Of a stretch of DNA of 35,500 nucleotides, positions 1 through 7,129 are shown piece by piece. Positions within the stretch are counted from its first letter, which is position 1; every line of letters begins with the position of its first letter. Both the position numbers and the translations under genes were made by a program. The notes beneath the pieces were generated by a model, which saw only the letters and a program-made list of their open reading frames with translations, searched no databases and was not told where the DNA came from. This DNA comes from a virus: positions 1 to 35,500 of IMG/VR virus record IMGVR_UViG_3300035662_001474; one strand, 5' to 3'.

Positions 1-785
1 TAATAGAATCTAATTCTGTATTAGAAGACGCTACAGCAGCTAAACTCCCTATACTATTACGTGATGATGCTTTATTCTCAATATCAGATAAAGAATCACC
101 ATATATAACGAGTCAATTTCATTTACTAAATCGTATAAAAGAATTAATACCTAGAGAGGTAGAAATAAAAAACATTATATATGGTATGTTTCAACCAATA
201 ACTGTTAAATTTTCAATAGAAAATTCAGAAGTTTATAATAGAGACTTTTTTAATAAGTGGATGCATTATCATAGGATAGGTGATAAAGGTTATTTAAATG
301 TGTTGCTAGATTATATTAAAAATATATCTAATAGTAAAGAGATTCTATCATCTGGATACCATGAATATTGTTTGAAGGGAAACTATATAGATAACCTTAC
401 TACAAATTTCTATATTGGGTTAGATGATTTAGAGGAGAAGATAAAGAATATGTTTGGTACTATTTATTATATAAAAAGACAATTTCTTGATAGAATATCA
501 CCTACAAATACTTTAAGAGAAGTATTTACTACACATAATACTATGATAGATAGTTTAAGAAATATTGCTTATAGAAACTTCGATGCTTGTCCTTTAGAAA
601 GTACAATTTTAGATACCTTAAAAAGGGTTATATTAGAAGAACAAAAATTATTAAGCGCTAATAATGAGAAAAATACAAAATCCAAAACTAGTAAGCAAAT
701 TATCTCGCCACCTGTGTCCAGATACGATGGAACGCAATTTACACCAACCCCAGCTTGGGCATCAATCTGGAAGACTAAAATTTAA
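1..785 (+). CDS. Hypothetical protein, 5'-truncated by window edge
   Basis: The reading frame is open from base 3 through to TAA at 783-785, so the Met at 186 is probably internal and the visible part is about 260 residues. I do not recognise the family. The body is rich in Asn, Ile, Lys and aromatic residues and looks mostly helical, with no signal peptide or membrane segment. The last 40 residues change character to a polar Ser/Thr/Pro-rich tail ending in SIWKTKI. The DNA coding that tail (about 700-780) looks richer in G+C than its surroundings and also carries a second open frame (664-858). It lies upstream of replication genes in the same orientation, so a role in DNA metabolism is possible, but the sequence does not show one. 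Confidence 0.7.
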   Translation, partial: IESNSVLEDATAAKLPILLRDDALFSISDKESPYITSQFHLLNRIKELIPREVEIKNIIYGMFQPITVKFSIENSEVYNRDFFNKWMHYHRIGDKGYLNVLLDYIKNISNSKEILSSGYHEYCLKGNYIDNLTTNFYIGLDDLEEKIKNMFGTIYYIKRQFLDRISPTNTLREVFTTHNTMIDSLRNIAYRNFDACPLESTILDTLKRVILEEQKLLSANNEKNTKSKTSKQIISPPVSRYDGTQFTPTPAWASIWKTKI

Positions 786-858
786 AAATAAATTAAGGTC
801 TAAGGCTAGAATTGAAGAATTAGATGCTTATTTCTTATACAAAAACATATTCATTTAA
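664..858 (+). CDS. Possible small overlapping ORF (64 aa, basic)
   Basis: An ATG at 664, in the +1 frame relative to the upstream gene, opens a 64-residue basic frame ending at TAA 856-858. It overlaps the upstream gene by 122 nt and fills the otherwise empty 786-860 interval. The unique C-terminal part (LRSKARIEELDAYFLYKN) reads like a natural amphipathic helix. In favour of coding: the genome is tightly packed, another long overlap at 3197-3294 is genuine, and the shared stretch looks GC-richer, as dual-coding DNA can be. Against: no recognised homology, and a long overlap is more often a shadow. A +1 frameshift extension of the upstream protein is a third possibility. Confidence 0.33.
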   Translation: MRKIQNPKLVSKLSRHLCPDTMERNLHQPQLGHQSGRLKFKNKLRSKARIEELDAYFLYKNIFI

Positions 859-860
859 CT

Positions 861-1061
861 ATGAGCGGAGAACCAAAACTAGTAAAAGAATGTACTAATT
901 GCTTTAATACTAGAGAAATTTGGAATGGGAAAGAAATGATACCATGCCCAGATTGTACTGACTCTTCTTTTAAGAGTCAAGATTATCAAACTATAAAAAA
1001 GAAAATATTAGATGAAAACTTAAAAGATGAAGGTAACATTGAACTTGAAAAAATTGATTGA
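861..1061 (+). CDS. Small zinc-ribbon protein
   Basis: This 66-residue protein has two CxxC knuckles: C11-T-N-C14 and C29-P-D-C32. The 14-residue loop between them contains WNGKEM. This is a treble-clef or zinc-ribbon arrangement seen in small phage DNA-binding or accessory proteins. The C-terminal half is charged and Lys/Glu-rich, ending in IELEKID. The ATG at 861 follows an A/T-rich leader with no Shine-Dalgarno. Its 3' end overlaps the next gene by 35 nt, which suggests translational coupling with that gene and the DnaB helicase behind it. Zinc binding is inferred from the cysteines; the partner or nucleic-acid target cannot be read from the sequence. Confidence 0.75.
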   Translation: MSGEPKLVKECTNCFNTREIWNGKEMIPCPDCTDSSFKSQDYQTIKKKILDENLKDEGNIELEKID

Positions 1062-1596
1062 GCTGAAAATTAATGCCACTCAATACCTTTTACTATTAGC
1101 TATTACGCATGATAAATTAGATAATATGTTAAAATATGTTCTATTTAATGATCTGGATCTATATACATTACAATCTCTAAAAGTATTAGAGATAAAGGAT
1201 ATTACAAAATTAACGTTTTCTATTAGACCTGAAAATATAGCGGAAGCTAAGAAATTACTATCTATAGATAACATAGTTTGGGTTCGTGAGTGGTTAGACT
1301 TATGGCCTGAGGGTGTTAAATCTATGGGATATTATGTTAAAAGTAATGTGGAAAGTGTTGAAACCAAAATGGAGGCTTTCATCCATAAGCATGATTATAA
1401 CAAAAATGTAATTATGACTGCCACCAGTAAGTACATCGAAGAGATGAGACATAAGGGGTGGAAAGGTATGCAGCTAGCACAGTACTTTATCGAAAAAAAT
1501 AAAAGTAGTACCCTTGAAACTTATTGTAGAGAAGTTACTCGTGTTGAAGATCACGAGTCTAGAATTATAGATGACTTCAATGGGATATCTGCTTAA
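1027..1596 (+). CDS. Predicted replication accessory protein (winged-helix-like N-terminus)
   Basis: This 189-residue protein sits directly upstream of the DnaB-type helicase and begins inside the zinc-ribbon gene. Residues 1-70 read as a run of short helices ending in a strand-like segment (DITKLTFSIRP), compatible with a winged-helix fold. The C-terminal half starts with VWVREWLDLWPEGVKSMGYY and continues through helices (YNKNVIMTATSKYIEEMRHK, then MQLAQYFIEKNKSSTLETYC). I associate this W-x-LWP-x-G-V-K-S plus A-x-YFI-x-K pattern with proteins that precede replicative helicases in Bacteroidota phages. That is recollection, not a search result. A helicase-loader or origin-recognition role is inference from position. 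Confidence 0.6.
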   Translation: MKVTLNLKKLIELKINATQYLLLLAITHDKLDNMLKYVLFNDLDLYTLQSLKVLEIKDITKLTFSIRPENIAEAKKLLSIDNIVWVREWLDLWPEGVKSMGYYVKSNVESVETKMEAFIHKHDYNKNVIMTATSKYIEEMRHKGWKGMQLAQYFIEKNKSSTLETYCREVTRVEDHESRIIDDFNGISA

Positions 1597-1617
1597 TTAA
1601 CTTAATAACCAAAACGA

Positions 1618-2679
1618 ATGCTTTTTGATGACGCGTGGCATAAACTTCAAAGTAATAGAAACAATGAAATTAATGCCATACCATTCGGTTTTAAAAAATT
1701 TGAACAGTACTTACCTGGAATTCTAAAAAAGCATTATTATATCTTAACAGCTAACGCTGGAGTAGGTAAGAGTCAGATAACTGACTTTATGTTCTTATAT
1801 CAACCATTCAATTACTGGTTACAACATAAAGATAAATTTGATATAGAGATACACTATTTCTCCTTAGAAATGGATCGTGAAAGCAAGATTATTGCTGGTA
1901 TGGCTAAACGCCTATACGAAGAACATAGATTAAGAGTATCACCTACACAATTATTATCTTTTAACCGTAACAAATTACCAGCTCATATCTTTGATGCCGT
2001 ATATAAAACTAGAGAATATTTTGAATTACTGTCATCGAAAGTAAAATTTTATGACGATCAAATGACTCCAACTCATATAAATGACATCGTACAAAAATAC
2101 GCCAAAGAAAATGGTAAAGAGGTAACTAGAACGGTAGATGGGCATGTCTACTTTGATAAATACATTCCTAATAATCCTAATAAATTTGTTATTTTTATTA
2201 CTGACCACCTTGCTGAATTAGACCTTGAAAGAGGTTTAGATCTAAAAGGAACAATTGAACGTCACAGTGACAATAATAGAAAGAACAGAAATAAATATGG
2301 ATTTACTTTCATAGATGTACAGCAGCAAATGGCTGCTAAAGAAGATCAAGAGTTTTACCAAGGGCTTAGTATAATAACCAAACTGGAACCAAGTTTACAT
2401 GGTCTGGGAGAGAGTAAATTAACTCAACGGAAAGCAAACATAGTATTAGGACTATTTGCGCCTAATAGGTTTGAAATCCCAGAATATAGGGGATATAATA
2501 TTAAAGCTTTACAAGATAACTTCAGATCTTTATCTATATTAAAGAATAGGAATGGTGTCTCAAATGTTCACACTGGACTTTACTTCGATGGTGCTACAAA
2601 TTACTTTGAAGAATTACCACGAGGTACAGAAATGACAACAGCTTTTTATGAAGAACTTAGGAAAAGAACCAAAGATTGA
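1618..2679 (+). CDS. dnaB: DnaB-type replicative DNA helicase (RecA-fold domain only)
   Basis: This is a 353-residue RecA-fold ATPase that unwinds the fork ahead of the phage replisome. Walker A is TANAGVGKSQ at residues 44-53. The DnaB motif FSLEM lies near residue 81 and carries the catalytic glutamate. The Walker B strand is VIFITDHL near residue 195. FIDVQQQMAAKE near residue 235 takes the place of the usual sensor 'SQL' segment. ILKNRNGVS near residue 310 matches the arginine-finger/KNRxG end of DnaB. Bacterial DnaB is about 450-470 residues; the N-terminal primase-interaction domain is missing, as in several crAss-like phage helicases. The primase is a separate gene at 4897. Its 3' end overlaps the next gene by 32 nt. 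Confidence 0.88.
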   Translation: MLFDDAWHKLQSNRNNEINAIPFGFKKFEQYLPGILKKHYYILTANAGVGKSQITDFMFLYQPFNYWLQHKDKFDIEIHYFSLEMDRESKIIAGMAKRLYEEHRLRVSPTQLLSFNRNKLPAHIFDAVYKTREYFELLSSKVKFYDDQMTPTHINDIVQKYAKENGKEVTRTVDGHVYFDKYIPNNPNKFVIFITDHLAELDLERGLDLKGTIERHSDNNRKNRNKYGFTFIDVQQQMAAKEDQEFYQGLSIITKLEPSLHGLGESKLTQRKANIVLGLFAPNRFEIPEYRGYNIKALQDNFRSLSILKNRNGVSNVHTGLYFDGATNYFEELPRGTEMTTAFYEELRKRTKD

Positions 2680-2941
2680 AAAACAAATTAAACAAGAACT
2701 AAAACAGATAGAGAAGTTATTAATTAGAAAAAACCGTTCGTATGGAGATTCTATTAATAACCCTATACTTGTATTTGGTATCCAACAAAACAAAGATAAC
2801 TTAAATGTACAACAATTCGCTATTTGTTGTAGATTAGATGATAAGTTAGCTAGGTTAAAAAACGGAGGTATTACTAAAGACACTATGGATACCATAGATG
2901 ATATTATAGGATATCTCATAAGACTAAAAATAGCATTATGA
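2648..2941 (+). CDS. Small all-alpha protein resembling nucleotide-modification domain / NTP-pyrophosphatase-like proteins
   Basis: This 97-residue helical protein contains RKNRSYGDSINNP (about residues 28-40) and then RLDDKLARLKNGG (about 62-74) and DTIDDIIGYLIRLK. A K-x-x-x-YGD/N-S element followed by a DK-x-x-RL helix and a D-x-x-GYL helix is the pattern of DUF1599-type 'nucleotide modification associated' and related MazG-like helical families. Metal-binding acidic residues are present (D64, D65, then DTIDD). Its start lies 32 nt inside the helicase gene, and its stop shares bases with the next start (ATGA). A house-cleaning role on nucleotides is possible, but substrate and catalysis are unproven. 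Confidence 0.55.
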   Translation: MKNLGKEPKIEKQIKQELKQIEKLLIRKNRSYGDSINNPILVFGIQQNKDNLNVQQFAICCRLDDKLARLKNGGITKDTMDTIDDIIGYLIRLKIAL

Positions 2942-3294
2942 TAAAAATTATAGATCCAGCACTAGAACCATTCTTCTTAGAAGTAGACAAATCAGGTATA
3001 ATGATTAAGGAGAATGTAGAAGACAAACATGGTAAACTTACTAAAGTAATTAATCATGTTCGTGTACATGAAATTTCACATGCTCTTGGCTTTATTTCAG
3101 ATCAGATATTCTTCAGGGAGAATATGGGTCAGGAAATGGGTATTAAAGAGTTTGTGGAAGGTAAACAAAATCAATTTAACTCTTTAATTTCAGCTTTTGA
3201 GCCTAGACAAATTACAGCTGCCACTGAAACCGAGGAAACCATTGAGGCAGAACCCCAAGAGGTTGCTGATTTACAGCAAACCGAAAACGGGTAA
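2938..3294 (+). CDS. Small conserved-type phage protein with acidic tail
   Basis: This 118-residue protein opens with MIKIIDPALEPFFLEVDKSG, an opening I associate with a widespread small phage protein of unknown role. The body (about 1-85) is a mixed strand/helix domain. The tail from residue 91 (ITAATETEETIEAEPQEVAD) is Glu-rich and probably disordered. An HExxH string (HEISH, about residue 43) lies in what looks like the ordinary helix of this family, and I do not take it as a protease site. The start couples to the upstream stop by ATGA. The last 98 nt are shared, in another frame, with the Sak4-like ATPase gene, so the acidic tail may be shaped by that dual coding. Confidence 0.65.
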   Translation: MIKIIDPALEPFFLEVDKSGIMIKENVEDKHGKLTKVINHVRVHEISHALGFISDQIFFRENMGQEMGIKEFVEGKQNQFNSLISAFEPRQITAATETEETIEAEPQEVADLQQTENG

Positions 3295-3934
3295 AACCAC
3301 ATTAGTTTCTAAACTAGAAAACTGTTTTATATTAGACTTAGAGAGAGGTTCTGAATTCTTAGAATGTATCTCTCTACCAGCAGATAATATTGAAGATATT
3401 AAGACTATAGGGAAGGCTATAAAAGAAGCTGATTACCCTTATAGTTACTTTGTAATAGATACCGTTACTAAATTAGAAGAACTGTGCTTACCACTAGCAC
3501 TTGACCTTTATAAACAAACCCCTATGGGTAGAGCATTTTCGGGGGATAATGTTCTGTCCTTACCAAATGGGGCTGGTTATTATTGGTTAAGAGAAGCTTT
3601 TAGTAAAGTACTAAATTACTTGGAAACTTTAGCTCCTACAATTATTATGTTAGGTCACGTACTTGATAAAGTTGTAGAAGTTAAAGGTAAAGAAGTAAAT
3701 GCTTCTGATATAGATTTAACTGGTAAATTAAAACGAATTGCCTGTCAGGATGCTGATGCTATAGGCTTTTTGTACAGGGATGGTAATAATACCTACCTTA
3801 ACTTCAACTCATCAGATACTGTTACTTGTGGAGCAAGACCAGACCATTTAAAAGGACAAAACATCCTTTTAGGTGAAGGTGATGCTCAAGGTAACTTAAT
3901 TTCAACCCATTGGAATAAAATATTTATAAACTAA
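3197..3934 (+). CDS. Sak4-like RecA-fold ATPase (single-strand annealing / recombination)
   Basis: This is a phage AAA_24/Sak4-type ATPase, thought to act with SSB in single-strand annealing and recombination-dependent replication. The core opens with RLLIYSKPKTGKTT (residues 22-35; Walker A), followed by CFILDLERGSEF. Walker B is YFVIDTVTKLEE (84-95). The sensor strand TIIMLGHV (148-155) and a C-terminal RIACQDADAIGFLYRDGNN complete the fold. At 245 residues the length is typical. No ATG lies in frame upstream of the P-loop. The frame is closed by TAA at 3185-3187, and the first usable codon is TTG at 3197 (other TTGs at 3242 and 3263). The P-loop strand is therefore read inside a 98-nt overlap with the previous gene. 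The exact start is uncertain; the family call is firm. Confidence 0.82.
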   Translation: MSLDKLQLPLKPRKPLRQNPKRLLIYSKPKTGKTTLVSKLENCFILDLERGSEFLECISLPADNIEDIKTIGKAIKEADYPYSYFVIDTVTKLEELCLPLALDLYKQTPMGRAFSGDNVLSLPNGAGYYWLREAFSKVLNYLETLAPTIIMLGHVLDKVVEVKGKEVNASDIDLTGKLKRIACQDADAIGFLYRDGNNTYLNFNSSDTVTCGARPDHLKGQNILLGEGDAQGNLISTHWNKIFIN

Positions 3935-3938
3935 AGAA

Positions 3939-4241
3939 ATGCGAAAAACAAACAACACACCTAGAAAAACTACCTCAACTTCATCAAAGACCACAACAAC
4001 TTCAATGGTTTCGGATTACCTACGTACTAATCGTAATGCTTCAGATTCTGAAGTTTACATGCATATATTAAAGCAAAACAAAATTCCTGTAACTAAGACT
4101 ACTATCAGTAAGTTCTTCTCTGACTACAAGAGCTATCCTAGCTTCCGATCAGTAATTGAGATTTCTAGACAGGTACGAATGTCTATGCGCCCACGTACTA
4201 CTAAAGGTACGATACTGCCTACCCGTAAAAAAGTATCCTAA
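3939..4241 (+). CDS. Small basic protein with possible helix-turn-helix
   Basis: This 100-residue, strongly basic protein has a Thr/Ser/Lys-rich, probably disordered N-terminus (residues 1-22). A helical middle, DYLRTNRNASDSEVYMHILK followed by IPVTKTTISKFFSDYK (about 25-67), has the spacing of a helix-turn-helix in which TKTTISKFFSDYK would be the recognition helix. The C-terminus is again basic (MRPRTTKG, ending RKKVS). Sitting between the Sak4-like ATPase and the SSB-like gene, it could be a nucleic-acid-binding helper or a small regulator. I do not recognise a named family. It starts four bases after the previous stop with no Shine-Dalgarno. Confidence 0.6.
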   Translation: MRKTNNTPRKTTSTSSKTTTTSMVSDYLRTNRNASDSEVYMHILKQNKIPVTKTTISKFFSDYKSYPSFRSVIEISRQVRMSMRPRTTKGTILPTRKKVS

Positions 4242-4282
4242 GTAAATCAACAAAAATAACTTTAACAAAAACATTTTTAAAC

Positions 4283-4846
4283 ATGAGTTTATTTAACGAA
4301 TCAATTTTAGACAGCTCCCCTAGTGGAGATTCATTGTATCTCTCTAAAGGTATTAATTCTGATGTTATGATTGGAGCAATCGAAGGTGTAATTCCTGAGA
4401 CTGGTGCTCCTTATATCTCTGTAGCCTTATTTAAGAAAGAATCTAACCCTGAAACAGATAGTAGAGTCTTCAAATTCTACATGTCTGAGAAAGCTCAGGG
4501 TAAATCACTTGAAAAGCTAATCCACTTAGCTAAAGAAGTGATTAGTAAGGAAGATATTAGAAATATTAATAATAACTCTAAGACATTAGAAGAGTTTGCC
4601 TCACATCTTTCAGCAGCTTTGAAAGGAGCTACTATTAAATGGTTTAAGCTTTGCGCTGAACAGTATATTAATGCTGAAGGTAAAATAAGAGATAGATTAA
4701 CTATCGGTTTACCACGATTTGCTTCACAGAAAGAGACATGCCCATTGAAATGGGATGAAACCAAGTCTCATGACTATAAGCGTCTTGACACTAGTGCTAC
4801 AGTAGGTAGTACAGCTAAAGAGAAATCAGATGGTTTACCATTCTAA
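4283..4846 (+). CDS. Predicted single-stranded-DNA-binding protein
   Basis: This 187-residue protein would coat ssDNA at the fork and present it to the Sak4-like ATPase encoded just upstream. The N-terminal half alternates short strands (YLSKGINSDVMIGAIEGV, then YISVALFKKESNPETDSRVF) as in OB-fold phage SSBs. A helical insert follows, then further strands (IKWFKLCAEQYI, RDRLTIGLPRFASQ). The strongest clue is the C-terminus: an acidic/polar tail ending SDGLPF, close in form to the DDDIPF tip by which bacterial SSBs recruit partners. It is preceded by a 41-nt A-rich leader, one of the longest gaps in this block. Pairing of Sak4 with an SSB is common in phages. The OB fold is inferred, not proven. 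Confidence 0.62.
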   Translation: MSLFNESILDSSPSGDSLYLSKGINSDVMIGAIEGVIPETGAPYISVALFKKESNPETDSRVFKFYMSEKAQGKSLEKLIHLAKEVISKEDIRNINNNSKTLEEFASHLSAALKGATIKWFKLCAEQYINAEGKIRDRLTIGLPRFASQKETCPLKWDETKSHDYKRLDTSATVGSTAKEKSDGLPF

Positions 4847-4860
4847 AACATTTAATGTTG

Positions 4861-4891
4861 GTGGGGAGTGTAATGCTCCCCACTGCATTAC
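4861..4891 (+). promoter_or_regulatory. Two mutually exclusive hairpins upstream of primase
   Basis: GTGGGGAG (4861-4868) pairs perfectly with CTCCCCAC (4876-4883) around a 7-nt loop. GTAATGC (4870-4876) pairs perfectly with GCATTAC (4885-4891). The second stem uses the loop and 3' arm of the first, so only one can form. No long U-run follows, so this is not a textbook terminator. It lies between the SSB-like stop and the primase ATG at 4897, where it could act as an attenuator, RNA-processing site or translational switch. The GC-rich stem stands out in AT-rich sequence. Confidence 0.6.
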
Positions 4892-4896
4892 TCACT

Positions 4897-6222
4897 ATGA
4901 CAGCACTATTTGATCTAAACAATCTACTAGCACCATTAACTCCTGAAGAAATCTTAAAAAGAGTAACTCACGAGGAATTATGGTTCAGGTATTATGGTAA
5001 ATTTGAATTAAATAAGAAGATAAGGATTCCTCATTTTCTTAGGGAAAGTAATAAGGAAGATAATAATCCCTCAGGATCATTTTTACTAAGTGCTACTCTT
5101 GAGATATTATTATACGATCATGCTTACCATCAAACATATAATATATTTTCTTTCCTAAGAAAACAATATCCTAGTAAGTCATTTAATGATATATTAATTA
5201 TGATTAATGAGGATTTTAACTTAGGAATAGGTACATCAAAAATTATAAAAAAACCAATGCTTCAACAAGCAACATATTTAGAAAGACAAAAAAATGATGA
5301 TACTGTAAGTAGTTATTCTACAGCTGTAGATATAGACATATCTACTACTATGATGGATAAGTTTACTCCAGAAGCATTAGCATATTGGAAAAGTCATGGT
5401 ATATCAGAAGATACCTTAATATTTTCAGATGTTGTACAAATAACAGGATATACTATAAAAAAATATGATACAGATACTAGAGAAATGAAGGAGATGAAAT
5501 ATACAGCAAAGAATAATGAGTTATTATTTGCTTATATATTCTTTGATCCTAGTACTAGATATAAAGAACTTGCTTCTATTAAAATCTATGCTCCCCATTC
5601 TAGTAATAAATGGATTACTAATACTACTAAATTTGTAATAAATTTTAGTAAACAAATCTCTACAGTAATAGATTATTTCAATTTCTTATTCTATAATTCC
5701 AATTGGGATAGTTTACAAGACCTACCAGAAGGGATATTCCTTACAGATTTCAAATATAGCCCACTATTTGATAGACTGCCTATCTTTGTAGAAATAAATA
5801 AAACTTATGAAACTACAGATATAGTTCAAGAAGAGTATTACGGTATATTTAAAAATATAATTCAGTCATCATCATTGAAAGATAATATGGCTTGGTTAGA
5901 ATTAGGTTATTTAAGTTTCTCACAACAAGCAGAATATGGTAAACTATTCAATAGGGTTGTTAGCAAGGATATCTTAAAACCATTTGAAAAGGTAATCATA
6001 AATTATGATAATGATACTGCAGGATATAATAATGCTTTAGAACTACAAAGAAATTCAGGGCATTTTATAAAGGATCTAACTAGATCGTCAGTTTTAAATT
6101 TATTATTTGTTGGAGACTCCAATAATAAAGATATAAGCGATTACACAAAAACCTATGGGTTTAAAGAAACTTTTAAAAGATATGGTAGAGAAAATTTTGC
6201 CTTATACGCCAGAACCGAATAA
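4897..6222 (+). CDS. DNA primase with TOPRIM domain (DnaG-like, zinc-less N-terminus)
   Basis: This 441-residue DnaG-type primase makes RNA primers for the DnaB-type helicase encoded upstream. The N-terminal region has the primase entry pattern: DNNPSGSFLLS, a strand EILLYDHAYHQTYNIFSFL and a following helix. Zinc-ligand cysteines are absent, as in several phage primases. The TOPRIM domain carries VIINYDNDTAGYNNALELQ near residue 366 (the DxD-x-AG metal site). A downstream acidic KDISDYTKTYGF resembles the usual 'KDPxDY' end of TOPRIM. There is no fused helicase. An in-frame ATG at 4855 would give 14 extra residues coded by the hairpin DNA. I prefer 4897 because that stretch is a structured intergenic element. 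The 3' end overlaps the next gene by 68 nt. Confidence 0.78.
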   Translation: MTALFDLNNLLAPLTPEEILKRVTHEELWFRYYGKFELNKKIRIPHFLRESNKEDNNPSGSFLLSATLEILLYDHAYHQTYNIFSFLRKQYPSKSFNDILIMINEDFNLGIGTSKIIKKPMLQQATYLERQKNDDTVSSYSTAVDIDISTTMMDKFTPEALAYWKSHGISEDTLIFSDVVQITGYTIKKYDTDTREMKEMKYTAKNNELLFAYIFFDPSTRYKELASIKIYAPHSSNKWITNTTKFVINFSKQISTVIDYFNFLFYNSNWDSLQDLPEGIFLTDFKYSPLFDRLPIFVEINKTYETTDIVQEEYYGIFKNIIQSSSLKDNMAWLELGYLSFSQQAEYGKLFNRVVSKDILKPFEKVIINYDNDTAGYNNALELQRNSGHFIKDLTRSSVLNLLFVGDSNNKDISDYTKTYGFKETFKRYGRENFALYARTE

Positions 6223-7129
6223 GGATTTAAGTTTAGGAAGATTCAGATCTTTCAATGAATTTTCTGACTTCATTAACTCCTTTAATTTTTATGTATTAAA
6301 AATAACAAATCCTAAGTCAACTAGAAATTCTATTTATGGTATTGGTATATACAGACCAGATAAGAATGATATTATTTATATAGAATGTAGTAATTTAAAC
6401 TCATTATTAACAAAGATTAATCCTAAAAATGTTAAGCTAAAGCATTTAGATATTCAATCTTTGTCTCACGATCATGTGCCTGTATCATTATTAAATTACT
6501 TTAAGGAGTTAACAGAAGAGGGTAAATTACTAAATAATGGTGGTATTAATATTAGTCATTTATCATTAGTATTATCTAAGCTATTCGTTTTATTTAAATT
6601 TAAATTCTCAGTTAAAGAACTTGTTAATAATAAATTCTTAAGCTACCCTAAAATTAAAGCTAATTTATTTGATAAGGGATTATTAAATAACTTGCCTATT
6701 AGAGCTATGAGAATTGTTCCTACTTATGATATTGCCTTAGATTTAAAATCATTAGATAGTTCTTATCTTGTATTAGAAGATACTAAAACTCATAAAAGTA
6801 TCTTTCATACTAACTCATTAGATGTTATATTAACAACAAAGTTAGAAGGTTTAACTACCACATTAAAATTCTATGCTGAGTTGTGTAATATCCATTCTAA
6901 TTCCTTTAATGGGTATAACCCACCAAAAGATAAGACTATAAGAATTGGTGACTTAACTAAAGTTATTAAAACTGATTTCAAATATAGTCAATTCTTATAT
7001 GGAGATAAGTTAGTAGTATTACAAATATTTCATAACTCCAAAACCCCACAAAAACACTCTGCATTATGCGAGAGAACAAAAGATGGGTTTCAAGCATTAA
7101 TTCACATCAATAATTTAAAGAAATTATAA
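6155..7129 (+). CDS. Hypothetical protein, 324 aa
   Basis: I do not recognise this protein. It starts 68 nt inside the primase gene (ATG 6155); ATG 6182 would leave a 41-nt overlap and 315 residues. The sequence alternates hydrophobic strands and helices (FNFYVLKITN, NSIYGIGIYRPDKNDIIYIE, a Leu/Lys/Phe-rich middle near LSKLFVLFKFKFSVKELV). It has no signal peptide, clear membrane segment or obvious catalytic motif. It is rich in Asn, Lys and Leu. The stop shares a base with the next start (TAATG), coupling it to the ATP-grasp ligase that opens the amide-bond cassette. It could belong either to the primase side or to that cassette. Confidence 0.7.
   Translation: MGLKKLLKDMVEKILPYTPEPNKDLSLGRFRSFNEFSDFINSFNFYVLKITNPKSTRNSIYGIGIYRPDKNDIIYIECSNLNSLLTKINPKNVKLKHLDIQSLSHDHVPVSLLNYFKELTEEGKLLNNGGINISHLSLVLSKLFVLFKFKFSVKELVNNKFLSYPKIKANLFDKGLLNNLPIRAMRIVPTYDIALDLKSLDSSYLVLEDTKTHKSIFHTNSLDVILTTKLEGLTTTLKFYAELCNIHSNSFNGYNPPKDKTIRIGDLTKVIKTDFKYSQFLYGDKLVVLQIFHNSKTPQKHSALCERTKDGFQALIHINNLKKL

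Noticed and set aside
3064-3080. HEISH (HExxH-like) in the 118-aa protein at 2938
   Set aside because: There is no third zinc ligand and no edge strand before it; the protein is small, and the string falls in an ordinary-looking helix of what I take to be a common small phage family.
3286-3296. GGG-TAA-A as a +1 programmed frameshift joining the 118-aa protein to the ATPase
   Set aside because: The resulting fusion would skip the P-loop strand RLLIYSKPKT, which is clearly coded in the ATPase frame upstream of this point, so translation must enter that frame earlier.
4855-4896. Upstream ATGs (4855, 4873) as the primase start
   Set aside because: The extra residues are coded entirely by the overlapping hairpins, and a good ATG at 4897 follows directly; the element is more likely non-coding.
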